Assembly: GCA_028622995.1 (NCBI GenBank)
Contig: JAJQJQ010000025.1
Location: 868,001 to 932,000, forward strand
Reading direction: 5' to 3'
From: Panagrolaimus kolymaensis
Taxonomy: Eukaryota > Nematoda > Chromadorea > Rhabditida > Panagrolaimidae
DNA length: 64,000 nucleotides
In this document: in pieces, positions 29,030-38,232 of the stretch
How the letters are laid out: each line of letters starts with the position of its first letter
How positions within the stretch are numbered: the first letter of the stretch is position 1
Notes under the pieces: generated by a model
What the model saw: only the letters and a program-made list of their open reading frames with translations
Told to the model about the DNA's origin: nothing
Database searches by the model: none
Program-made: the position numbers and the translations under genes

Positions 29030-29164
29030 TAGTTTTTAAATAAAATATTTTGCTGGCTATGTTATTTATTGCACCAATTATTTAATGATTTCTTCAACGA
29101 AAAATAATAAAAGTAAAAGCATGAAAGCTGTTTTGAAACTTTGATGTTCAGGGATGAGAATTTT
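29030..29164 (+). repeat. Representative M1-type monomer
   Basis: One complete 135-bp unit of the commonest type. From position 1 it has TAGTTTTTAAAT, the palindrome AAAATATTTT, GCTGGCTATG, TTATTTATTGCACCAATTAT, then TTAATGATTTC and the conserved part from CTTCAACG to GGGATGAG. The GCACC pentamer lies at monomer positions 42-46 and the unit's only CpG is in AACGAA. Strand is a convention, taken as the listed strand. Monomers in this neighbourhood (29,030-32,539) look identical to it apart from one private change at 31,752, so it is a good reference unit. Confidence 0.95.
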
Positions 29165-32100
29165 TAGTTTTTAAATAAAATATTTTGCTGGCTATGTTAT
29201 TTATTGCACCAATTATTTAATGATTTCTTCAACGAAAAATAATAAAAGTAAAAGCATGAAAGCTGTTTTGAAACTTTGATGTTCAGGGATGAGAATTTTT
29301 AGTTTTTAAATAAAATATTTTGCTGGCTATGTTATTTATTGCACCAATTATTTAATGATTTCTTCAACGAAAAATAATAAAAGTAAAAGCATGAAAGCTG
29401 TTTTGAAACTTTGATGTTCAGGGATGAGAATTTTTAGTTTTTAAATAAAATATTTTGCTGGCTATGTTATTTATTGCACCAATTATTTAATGATTTCTTC
29501 AACGAAAAATAATAAAAGTAAAAGCATGAAAGCTGTTTTGAAACTTTGATGTTCAGGGATGAGAATTTTTAGTTTTTAAATAAAATATTTTGCTGGCTAT
29601 GTTATTTATTGCACCAATTATTTAATGATTTCTTCAACGAAAAATAATAAAAGTAAAAGCATGAAAGCTGTTTTGAAACTTTGATGTTCAGGGATGAGAA
29701 TTTTTTGTTTTTTAATAAAATATTTTGTTGGCTATAAAATTTACTGCACCAAATAAAAGTTAATTTCTTCAACGAAAAATAATAAAAGTAAAAGCATGAA
29801 AGCTGTTTTGAAACTTTGATGTTCAGGGATGAGAATTTTTAGTTTTTAAATAAAATATTTTGCTGGCTATGTTATTTATTGCACCAATTATTTAATGATT
29901 TCTTCAACGAAAAATAATAAAAGTAAAAGCATGAAAGCTGTTTTGAAACTTTGATGTTCAGGGATGAGAATTTTTAGTTTTTAAATAAAATATTTTGCTG
30001 GCTATGTTATTTATTGCACCAATTATTTAATGATTTCTTCAACGAAAAATAATAAAAGTAAAAGCATGAAAGCTGTTTTGAAACTTTGATGTTCAGGGAT
30101 GAGAATTTTTAGTTTTTAAATAAAATATTTTGCTGGCTATGTTATTTATTGCACCAATTATTTAATGATTTCTTCAACGAAAAATAATAAAAGTAAAAGC
30201 ATGAAAGCTGTTTTGAAACTTTGATGTTCAGGGATGAGAATTTTTAGTTTTTAAATAAAATATTTTGCTGGCTATGTTATTTATTGCACCAATTATTTAA
30301 TGATTTCTTCAACGAAAAATAATAAAAGTAAAAGCATGAAAGCTGTTTTGAAACTTTGATGTTCAGGGATGAGAATTTTTAGTTTTTAAATAAAATATTT
30401 TGCTGGCTATGTTATTTATTGCACCAATTATTTAATGATTTCTTCAACGAAAAATAATAAAAGTAAAAGCATGAAAGCTGTTTTGAAACTTTGATGTTCA
30501 GGGATGAGAATTTTTAGTTTTTAAATAAAATATTTTGCTGGCTATGTTATTTATTGCACCAATTATTTAATGATTTCTTCAACGAAAAATAATAAAAGTA
30601 AAAGCATGAAAGCTGTTTTGAAACTTTGATGTTCAGGGATGAGAATTTTTAGTTTTTAAATAAAATATTTTGCTGGCTATGTTATTTATTGCACCAATTA
30701 TTTAATGATTTCTTCAACGAAAAATAATAAAAGTAAAAGCATGAAAGCTGTTTTGAAACTTTGATGTTCAGGGATGAGAATTTTTAGTTTTTAAATAAAA
30801 TATTTTGCTGGCTATGTTATTTATTGCACCAATTATTTAATGATTTCTTCAACGAAAAATAATAAAAGTAAAAGCATGAAAGCTGTTTTGAAACTTTGAT
30901 GTTCAGGGATGAGAATTTTTTGTTTTTTAATAAAATATTTTGTTGGCTATAAAATTTACTGCACCAAATAAAAGTTAATTTCTTCAACGAAAAATAATAA
31001 AAGTAAAAGCATGAAAGCTGTTTTGAAACTTTGATGTTCAGGGATGAGAATTTTTAGTTTTTAAATAAAATATTTTGCTGGCTATGTTATTTATTGCACC
31101 AATTATTTAATGATTTCTTCAACGAAAAATAATAAAAGTAAAAGCATGAAAGCTGTTTTGAAACTTTGATGTTCAGGGATGAGAATTTTTAGTTTTTAAA
31201 TAAAATATTTTGCTGGCTATGTTATTTATTGCACCAATTATTTAATGATTTCTTCAACGAAAAATAATAAAAGTAAAAGCATGAAAGCTGTTTTGAAACT
31301 TTGATGTTCAGGGATGAGAATTTTTAGTTTTTAAATAAAATATTTTGCTGGCTATGTTATTTATTGCACCAATTATTTAATGATTTCTTCAACGAAAAAT
31401 AATAAAAGTAAAAGCATGAAAGCTGTTTTGAAACTTTGATGTTCAGGGATGAGAATTTTTAGTTTTTAAATAAAATATTTTGCTGGCTATGTTATTTATT
31501 GCACCAATTATTTAATGATTTCTTCAACGAAAAATAATAAAAGTAAAAGCATGAAAGCTGTTTTGAAACTTTGATGTTCAGGGATGAGAATTTTTAGTTT
31601 TTAAATAAAATATTTTGCTGGCTATGTTATTTATTGCACCAATTATTTAATGATTTCTTCAACGAAAAATAATAAAAGTAAAAGCATGAAAGCTGTTTTG
31701 AAACTTTGATGTTCAGGGATGAGAATTTTTAGTTTTTAAATAAAATATTTTTCTGGCTATGTTATTTATTGCACCAATTATTTAATGATTTCTTCAACGA
31801 AAAATAATAAAAGTAAAAGCATGAAAGCTGTTTTGAAACTTTGATGTTCAGGGATGAGAATTTTTAGTTTTTAAATAAAATATTTTGCTGGCTATGTTAT
31901 TTATTGCACCAATTATTTAATGATTTCTTCAACGAAAAATAATAAAAGTAAAAGCATGAAAGCTGTTTTGAAACTTTGATGTTCAGGGATGAGAATTTTT
32001 AGTTTTTAAATAAAATATTTTGCTGGCTATGTTATTTATTGCACCAATTATTTAATGATTTCTTCAACGAAAAATAATAAAAGTAAAAGCATGAAAGCTG

Positions 32101-32674
32101 TTTTGAAACTTTGATGTTCAGGGATGAGAATTTTTAGTTTTTAAATAAAATATTTTGCTGGCTATGTTATTTATTGCACCAATTATTTAATGATTTCTTC
32201 AACGAAAAATAATAAAAGTAAAAGCATGAAAGCTGTTTTGAAACTTTGATGTTCAGGGATGAGAATTTTTAGTTTTTAAATAAAATATTTTGCTGGCTAT
32301 GTTATTTATTGCACCAATTATTTAATGATTTCTTCAACGAAAAATAATAAAAGTAAAAGCATGAAAGCTGTTTTGAAACTTTGATGTTCAGGGATGAGAA
32401 TTTTTAGTTTTTAAATAAAATATTTTGCTGGCTATGTTATTTATTGCACCAATTATTTAATGATTTCTTCAACGAAAAATAATAAAAGTAAAAGCATGAA
32501 AGCTGTTTTGAAACTTTGATGTTCAGGGATGAGAATTTTTTGTTTTTTAATAAAATATTTTGTTGGCTATAAAATTTACTGCACCAAATAAAAGTTAATT
32601 TCTTCAACGAAAAATAATAAAAGTAAAAGCATGAAAGCTGTTTTGAAACTTTGATGTTCAGGGATGAGAATTTT

Positions 32675-35600
32675 TAGTTTTTAAATAAAATATTTTGTTG
32701 GCTATGTTATTTATTGCACCAATTATTTAATGATTTCTTCAACGATAAATAATAAAAGTAAAAGCATGAAAGCTGTTTTTAAACTTTGATGTTCAGGGAT
32801 GAGAATTTTTAGTTTTTAAATAAAATATTTTGCTGGCTATGTTATTTATTGCACCAATTATTTAATGATTTCTTCAACGAAAAATAATAAAAGTAAAAGC
32901 ATGAAAGCTGTTTTGAAACTTTGATGTTCAGGGATGAGAATTTTTAGTTTTTAAATAAAATATTTTGTTGGCTATGTTATTTATTGCACCAATTATTTAA
33001 TGATTTCTTCAACGAAAAAGAATAAAAGTAAAAGCATGAAAGCTGTTTTGAAACTTTGATGTTCAGGGATGAGAATTTTTTGTTTTTTAATAAAATATTT
33101 TGTTGGCTATAAAATTTACTGCACCAAATAAAAGTTAATTTCTTCAACGAAAAATAATAAAAGTAAAAGCATGAAAGCTGTTTTGAAACTTTGATGTTCA
33201 GGGATGAGAATTTTTAGTTTTTAAATAAAATATTTTGTTGGCTATGTTATTTATTGCACCAATTATTTAATGATTTCTTCAACGAAAAATAATAAAAGTA
33301 AAAGCATGAAAGCTGTTTTGAAACTTTGATGTTCAGGGATGAGAATTTTTAGTTTTTAAATAAAATATTTTGCTGGCTATGTTATTTATTGCACCAATTA
33401 TTTAATGATTTCTTCAACGAAAAATAATAAAAGTAAAAGCATGAAAGCTGTTTTGAAACTTTGATGTTCAGGGATGAGGATTTTTAGTTTTTAAATAAAA
33501 TATTTTGTTGGCTATGTTATTTATTGCACCAATTATTTAATGATTTCTTCAACGAAAAATAATAAAAGTAAAAGCATGAAAGCTGTTTTGAAACTTTGAT
33601 GTTCAGGGATGAGAATTTTTAGTTTTTAAATAAAATATTTTGCTGGCTATGTTATTTATTGCACCAATTATTTAATGATTTCTTCAACGAAAAATAATAA
33701 AAGTAAAAGCATGAAAGCTGTTTTGAAACTTTGATGTTCAGGGATGAGAATTTTTAGTTTTAAAATAAAATATTTTGCTGGCTATGTTATTTATTGCACC
33801 AATTATTTAATGATTTCTTCAACGAAAAATAATAAAAGTAAAAGCATGAAAGCTGTTTTGAAACTTTGATGTTCAGGGATGAGAATTTTTTGTTTTTTAA
33901 TAAAATATTTTGTTGGCTATAAAATTTACTGCACCAAACAATAGTTAATTTCTTCAACGAAAAATAATAAAAGTAAAAGCATGAAAGCTGTTTTGAAACT
34001 TTGATGTTCAGGGATGAGAATTTTTAGTTTTTAAATAAAATATTTTGTTGGCTATGTTATTTATTGCACCAATTATTTAATGATTTCTTCAACGAAAAAT
34101 AATAAAAGTAAAAGCATGAAAGCTGTTTTTAAACTTTGATGTTCAGGGATGAGAATTTTTAGTTTTTAAATAAAATATTTTGCTGGCTATGTTATTTATT
34201 GCACCAATTATTTAATGATTTCTTCAACGAAAAATAATAAAAGTAAAAGCATGAAAGCTGTTTTGAAACTTTGATGTTCAGGGATGAGGATTTTTAGTTT
34301 TTAAATAAAATATTTTGTTGGCTATGTTATTTATTGCACCAATTATTTAATGATTTCTTCAACGAAAAATAATAAAAGTAAAAGCATGAAAGCTGTTTTG
34401 AAACTTTGATGTTCAGGGATGAGAATTTTTAGTTTTTAAATAAAATATTTTGCTGGCTATGTTATTTATTGCACCAATTATTTAATGATTTCTTCAACGA
34501 AAAATAATAAAAGTAAAAGCATGAAAGCTGTTTTGAAACTTTGATGTTCAGGGATGAGGATTTTTAGTTTTTAAATAAAATATTTTGTTGGCTATGTTAT
34601 TTATTGCACCAATTATTTAATGATTTCTTCAACGAAAAATAATAAAAGTAAAAGCATGAAAGCTGTTTTGAAACTTTGATGTTCAGGGATGAGAATTTTT
34701 AGTTTTTAAATAAAATATTTTGCTGGCTATGTTATTTATTGCACCAATTATTTAATGATTTCTTCAACGAAAAATAATAAAAGTAAAAGCATGAAAGCTG
34801 TTTTGAAACTTTGATGTTCAGGGATGAGAATTTTTAGTTTTTAAATAAAATATTTTGCTGGCTATGTTATTTATTGCACCAATTATTTAATGATTTCTTC
34901 AACGAAAAATAATAAAAGTAAAAGCATGAAAGCTGTTTTGAAACTTTGATGTTCAGGGATGAGAATTTTTAGTTTTTAAATAAAATATTTTGCTGGCTAT
35001 GTTATTTATTGCACCAATTATTTAATGATTTCTTCAACGAAAAATAATAAAAGTAAAAGCATGAAAGCTGTTTTGAAACTTTGATGTTCAGGGATGAGAA
35101 TTTTTAGTTTTTAAATAAAATATTTTGCTGGCTATGTTATTTATTGCACCAATTATTTAATGATTTCTTCAACGAAAAATAATAAAAGTAAAAGCATGAA
35201 AGCTGTTTTGAAACTTTGATGTTCAGGGATGAGGATTTTTAGTTTTTAAATAAAATATTTTGTTGGCTATGTTATTTATTGCACCAATTATTTAATGATT
35301 TCTTCAACGAAAAATAATAAAAGTAAAAGCATGAAAGCTGTTTTGAAACTTTGATGTTCAGGGATGAGAATTTTTAGTTTTTAAATAAAATATTTTGCTG
35401 GCTATGTTATTTATTGCACCAATTATTTAATGATTTCTTCAACGAAAAATAATAAAAGTAAAAGCATGAAAGCTGTTTTGAAACTTTGATGTTCAGGGAT
35501 GAGGATTTTTAGTTTTTAAATAAAATATTTTGTTGGCTATGTTATTTATTGCACCAATTATTTAATGATTTCTTCAACGAAAAATAATAAAAGTAAAAGC

Positions 35601-37040
35601 ATGAAAGCTGTTTTGAAACTTTGATGTTCAGGGATGAGAATTTTTAGTTTTTAAATAAAATATTTTGCTGGCTATGTTATTTATTGCACCAATTATTTAA
35701 TGATTTCTTCAACGAAAAATAATAAAAGTAAAAGCATGAAAGCTGTTTTGAAACTTTGATGTTCAGGGATGAGAATTTTTAGTTTTTAAATAAAATATTT
35801 TGCTGGCTATGTTATTTATTGCACCAATTATTTAATGATTTCTTCAACGAAAAATAATAAAAGTAAAAGCATGAAAGCTGTTTTGAAACTTTGATGTTCA
35901 GGGATGAGAATTTTTAGTTTTTAAATAAAATATTTTGCTGGCTATGTTATTTATTGCACCAATTATTTAATGATTTCTTCAACGAAAAATAATAAAAGTA
36001 AAAGCATGAAAGCTGTTTTGAAACTTTGATGTTCAGGGATGAGAATTTTTTGTTTTTTAATAAAATATTTTGTTGGCTATAAAATTTACTGCACCAAATA
36101 AAAGATAATTTCTTCAACGAAAAATAATAAAAGTAAAAGCCTGAAAGCTGTTTTGAAACTTTGATGTTCAGGGATGAGAATTTTTTGTTTTTAAATAAAA
36201 TATTTTGTTGGCTATGTTATTTATTGCACCAATTATTTAATGATTTCTTCAACGAAAAATAATAAAAGTAAAAGCATGAAAGCTGTTTTGAAACTTTGAT
36301 GTTCAGGGATGAGAATTTTTTGTTTTTTAATAAAATATTTTGTTGGCTATAAAATTTACTGCACCAAATAAAAGTTAATTTCTTCAACGAAAAATAATAA
36401 AAGTAAAAGCATGAAAGCTGTTTTGAAACTTTGATGTTCAGGGATGAGGATTTTTAGTTTTTAAATAAAATATTTTGTTGGCTATGTTATTTATTGCACC
36501 AATTATTTAATGATTTCTTCAACGAAAAATAATAAAAGTAAAAGCATGAAAGCTGTTTTGAAACTTTGATGTTCAGGGATGAGAATTTTTAGTTTTTAAA
36601 TAAAATATTTTGCTGGCTATGTTATTTATTGCACCAATTATTTAATGATTTCTTCAACGAAAAATAATAAAAGTAAAAGCATGAAAGCTGTTTTGAAACT
36701 TTGATGTTCAGGGATGAGGATTTTTAGTTTTTAAATAAAATATTTTGTTGGCTATGTTATTTATTGCACCAATTATTTAATGATTTCTTCAACGAAAAAT
36801 AATAAAAGTAAAAGCATGAAAGCTGTTTTGAAACTTTGATGTTCAGGGATGAGAATTTTTAGTTTTTAAATAAAATATTTTGCTGGCTATGTTATTTATT
36901 GCACCAATTATTTAATGATTTCTTCAACGAAAAATAATAAAAGTAAAAGCATGAAAGCTGTTTTGAAACTTTGATGTTCAGGGATGAGAATTTTTAGTTT
37001 TTAAATCAAATATTTTGCTGGCTATGTTATTTATTGCACC
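32675..37040. repeat. Satellite domain V: dimeric units and a 9-monomer repeat
   Basis: M1 monomers with GCTGG alternate with monomers that follow GGATGAGG and carry GTTGG, giving a 270-bp dimer in several stretches (GGATGAGG near 33,474, 34,284, 34,554, 35,229, 35,499, 36,444 and 36,714). A 9-monomer unit starts at 36,050 with an M2 monomer carrying AAAAGATAATTTC and GCCTGAAAG; it is interrupted by the retrotransposon and recurs on its far side. The insertion-bearing monomer starts at 36,995. Confidence 0.85.
37036..37040. other. Left target-site duplication, GCACC
   Basis: The five bases before the 5' LTR are GCACC, matching the five bases after the 3' LTR. In uninterrupted monomers GCACC occurs once (monomer positions 42-46), so the second copy was created by integration. 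A 5-bp duplication is typical of LTR-retrotransposon integrases. Confidence 0.95.
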
Positions 37041-37084
37041 TGTGCGATCGCGGCAGCGATGCATTCCCAAAACATCCTTTTTAT

Positions 37085-37128
37085 TGCTGCTTCATCGCTC
37101 TCCGTTAAAAAGAGCGTCGAAGCAAGCA
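37085..37128 (+). other. Imperfect stem-loop in the LTR
   Basis: TGCTTCATCGCTCT (37,088-37,101) pairs with AGAGCGTCGAAGCA (37,111-37,124) at 12 of 14 positions around a 9-base loop; three more pairs (TGC with GCA) can form beyond a bulged A at 37,125. The same structure is at 38,085-38,128 in the 3' LTR. If transcribed it could be a structured R-region element or regulatory hairpin; that role is inference. Confidence 0.5.
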
Positions 37129-37169
37129 TTTTCTTCACTTGTGAACTATCCATCGAAATGTAAACAGCC

Positions 37170-37181
37170 GATCGGCCGATC
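37170..37181. promoter_or_regulatory. 12-bp perfect palindrome in the LTR
   Basis: GATCGGCCGATC reads the same on both strands; it recurs at 38,170-38,181. A second palindrome, GCGATCGC, is at 37,044-37,051, and TTCAC-TT-GTGAA at 37,134-37,145. Such dyads are candidate binding sites for dimeric transcription factors in the U3 region, but no factor is recognised. Confidence 0.35.
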
Positions 37182-37188
37182 TGTGCTT

Positions 37189-37194
37189 AATAAA
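37189..37194 (+). terminator. AATAAA polyadenylation signal, 5' LTR copy
   Basis: Canonical AATAAA at LTR position 149. In an active element only the 3' LTR copy should be used. With a poly-A signal this near the LTR end, the R/U5 boundary would lie close to the 3' end of the LTR. AATAAA also arises by chance in AT-rich DNA; the LTR is not especially AT-rich, which helps. Confidence 0.5.
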
Positions 37195-37232
37195 TATTGA
37201 AACCAAAGGACTTAAATTTCCTATATTTTACA

Positions 37233-37241
37233 TGGGGGCTC
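37233..37241 (+). promoter_or_regulatory. Primer binding site, tRNA-Pro type
   Basis: TGGGGGCTC starts on the first base after the LTR's terminal CA. Seen: the 9-base string and its position. Known: the tRNA-Pro primer binding site of murine leukaemia-type retroviruses begins TGGGGGCTC, complementary to the CCA tail and acceptor stem of tRNA-Pro. The match ends after 9 bases (TAGCC here), half the usual 18, so either the match is short, the site has drifted, or the host tRNA differs. The position at zero spacing makes this the best orientation evidence. Confidence 0.75.
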
Positions 37242-37249
37242 TAGCCATC

Positions 37250-37272
37250 TGCATTGCTGAAAAAGCAGTGTA
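37250..37272 (+). other. Leader stem-loop downstream of the primer binding site
   Basis: TGCATTGCT (37,250-37,258) and AGCAGTGTA (37,264-37,272) form a 9-pair stem with two G-U wobbles and a GAAAA loop, starting 9 bases after the 9-base primer-site match. Retroelement leaders often hold dimerisation or packaging hairpins here; the role is inference from position. Confidence 0.4.
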
Positions 37273-37362
37273 TGTATCGAAACTGTCATCTATTTAATGG
37301 TGTTTTTTACCTCACAAGTCAAAAACCTAAAATTTTCACCATTAACTTCATCGTCGCTTATT

Positions 37363-37378
37363 TTTTTGCCGGGAGGGA
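37363..37378 (+). other. Internal polypurine-tract-like motif
   Basis: TTTTTGCCGGGAG at 37,363-37,375 matches TTTTTGTCGGGAG next to the 3' LTR (38,028-38,040) at 12 of 13 bases, and its purine run extends to GGGAGGGA (37,371-37,378), longer than the terminal one. It is a candidate second plus-strand priming site or the relic of a rearranged LTR junction. Confidence 0.35.
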
Positions 37379-38016
37379 TCGCTGCATGGTATTTGCGATT
37401 TCCTTAATTTTTATCTTAATTTATGCAATAATGACCACATCAAACATCTGTGAGTCTACGCCAAAAATGTGTCTCACATTGTTGTTAATTATTCATGGTC
37501 AAAGAAATCTCAATGTTTATTTTGAATGGTCGCTGTTACGAATCAAGATAGTTGACTACCTCGCCTTTGAAATGGCATTTATGTATGGGCTATTGCTAGA
37601 AAGGATACGTTAAATTCCGTGAGAGATTGAGATGCCTAGCCACCGAAACTTGGATTTCTTTTGACATCATTTTCATCATGCCATTTATTGCTCATCAACA
37701 TACTTTTAATATTACTGAACAACAATCATGGGACATAGTGAACCGCAAAGTTTCATCAAAAAATACTTGGTCATTCGTGGATATTTTTGCTTCCTTAGAG
37801 CCATCCGTTGATCCATTGATATTTCGGCAACGCCGCTGTCATGAGAACAGATAGTGAAATTCCGGTGTCACTAACTTTGCTTCCTCTAATTTTTGATTGT
37901 TTGTTAAAAAACCTTAATCCAAAAATAAGCTAAACTTAAATTGTAACTTTATTTGAAAAACTTTTGAAACATTTCATATCGTTTGAAATTGTTACTAACC
38001 CAAACATATTGTTAAA

Positions 38017-38040
38017 CTTTTCTCTTCTTTTTGTCGGGAG
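38017..38040 (+). promoter_or_regulatory. Candidate polypurine tract with upstream pyrimidine tract
   Basis: GGGAG (38,036-38,040) abuts the 3' LTR and would prime plus-strand DNA synthesis. It is short for a polypurine tract. A 16-base pyrimidine run (38,017-38,032) lies just upstream, as T-rich boxes do beside polypurine tracts in several retroelements. The reverse orientation offers no better purine tract and no TGG primer site, so plus orientation is kept. Confidence 0.45.
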
Positions 38041-38232
38041 TGTGCGATCGCGGCAGCGATGCATTCCCAAAACATCCTTTTTATTGCTGCTTCATCGCTC
38101 TCCGTTAAAAAGAGCGTCGAAGCAAGCATTTTCTTCACTTGTGAACTATCCATCGAAATGTAAACAGCCGATCGGCCGATCTGTGCTTAATAAATATTGA
38201 AACCAAAGGACTTAAATTTCCTATATTTTACA
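38041..38232 (+). repeat. 3' LTR (192 bp)
   Basis: Right copy of the direct repeat, offset exactly 1000 bp from the left copy and identical to it base for base. The two LTRs are normally made identical at insertion, so complete identity indicates a recent insertion (or later gene conversion). It is followed immediately by the second copy of the GCACC target duplication and by intact satellite. Confidence 0.95.
38189..38194 (+). terminator. AATAAA polyadenylation signal, 3' LTR copy
   Basis: Identical to the 5' LTR signal and in the right place to end a full-length element transcript, 38 bases before the LTR end. Downstream T-rich sequence (TTTCCTATATTTTA) could serve as the accessory element. 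Confidence 0.55.

Larger units (their letters stand above)
28490..32674. repeat. Satellite domain IV: homogenised M1 block punctuated by single M2 units
   Basis: Near-identical M1 monomers occur in runs of 2 (28,625-28,894), 5 (29,030-29,704), 8 (29,840-30,919) and 11 (31,055-32,539), separated by single M2 units starting at 28,490, 28,895, 29,705, 30,920 and 32,540. M2 spacing is therefore 405, 810, 1215 and 1620 bp. The only base difference noticed among the 26 M1 units is TTCTGG for TGCTGG at 31,752. This is the most uniform part of the window and probably its most recently amplified. Confidence 0.9.
1..37040. repeat. 135-bp satellite array, left arm (about 274 monomers)
   Basis: Head-to-tail copies of a 135-bp AT-rich monomer fill this whole stretch with no unique sequence. 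The unit can be taken to start at TAGTTTTTAAAT (position 1) and recurs at 136, 271, 406 and so on. By hand count a typical monomer has 33 G+C of 135. Each monomer carries the landmarks GGCTAT, GCACCAA, CTTCAACGAAAAAT, GCATGAAAGCTG and TTCAGGGATGAG in that order. The register drifts by only 4 bases over 37 kb, from four +1 insertions at poly-A runs starting at 1690, 8846, 9657 and 11008. There is no gene here; reading frames on the minus strand are a by-product of the period. This is a classic satellite DNA with higher-order structure, compatible with centromeric or pericentromeric chromatin, but location is not proven. The family name is unknown to me. Confidence 0.98.
37041..37232 (+). repeat. 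5' LTR (192 bp)
   Basis: Left copy of the direct terminal repeat, from TGTGCG to TTTACA. It is about 41% G+C by hand count (78 of 192) and has 12 CpG dinucleotides, in sharp contrast to the surrounding satellite. It should carry the element's promoter (U3), but I see no convincing TATA box or initiator. AATAAA at LTR position 149 implies a short U5 of perhaps 10-25 bases if cleavage follows at the usual distance. A 52-codon open frame crosses the LTR but has no start of its own and looks accidental. Confidence 0.95.
37233..38040 (+). other. Interior of the TRIM-like element, no coding capacity recognised
   Basis: These 808 bases between the LTRs are single-copy within the window. Plus-strand frames exist at about 37,254-37,613 and 37,627-37,854, but both need TTG starts at those limits. 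The first in-frame ATG of the former is at 37,272 (about 113 codons), and its translation is a hydrophobic, low-complexity mix with no zinc knuckle, D-[ST]-G protease motif, YxDD box or integrase HHCC pattern. The region may retain leader and packaging signals. Whether it derives from an autonomous element cannot be judged without a search. Confidence 0.7.
37041..38232 (+). mobile_element. Non-autonomous LTR retrotransposon (TRIM-like), complete
   Basis: A 1192-bp insertion splits one satellite monomer. It has two 192-bp direct terminal repeats that are identical at all 192 positions, begins TGTGCGATCG and ends ATTTTACA, and is flanked by a 5-bp duplication, GCACC. TGGGGGCTC directly after the left repeat matches the start of the primer binding site complementary to tRNA-Pro, which sets the orientation as plus; AATAAA in each LTR agrees. 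The 808-bp interior has no recognisable gag, protease, reverse transcriptase, RNase H or integrase, and its longest ATG-started frame is about 113 codons. Small size and lack of coding capacity fit a terminal-repeat retrotransposon in miniature, or a large internal deletion derivative. TGT...ACA ends and a 5-bp duplication are compatible with Bel-Pao, Copia or some Gypsy relatives; the superfamily is not resolved. Movement would need proteins in trans. Confidence 0.93.

Noticed and set aside
1..37040. CRISPR array
   Set aside because: The repeats are 135 bp, directly adjacent and without unique spacers, and the sequence has eukaryotic satellite and LTR-element features.
37044..37051. GCGATCGC as a cyanobacterial HIP1 site suggesting bacterial origin
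   Set aside because: It is one palindrome within an LTR (and its copy). Everything else points to a eukaryotic retroelement.
37015..37200. Frame of 61 codons from satellite into the 5' LTR, and its counterpart at 37,964-38,200
   Set aside because: Both share only the LTR part, and their starts lie in unrelated upstream sequence. LTRs rarely encode protein and nothing supports it here.
37254..37613. Plus-strand frame of 119 codons inside the retrotransposon
   Set aside because: Its start is TTG; the first ATG leaves about 113 codons. The translation has no gag, protease, polymerase or integrase motif and no similarity I recognise. It is kept only as a note in the interior-region entry.
37627..37854. 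Plus-strand frame of 75 codons inside the retrotransposon
   Set aside because: It has a TTG start, an internal ATG only late in the frame, and no recognisable domain. It is probably chance.
37041..38232. DNA transposon or composite insertion sequence with direct repeats
   Set aside because: There are no terminal inverted repeats and no transposase. TG...CA ends, primer binding site position and a 5-bp duplication fit an LTR retrotransposon better.
37041..38232. Minus-strand orientation of the retrotransposon
   Set aside because: On the minus strand no TGG primer site follows the LTR and no purine tract precedes the other LTR. AATAAA and the tRNA-Pro-like site both support plus.
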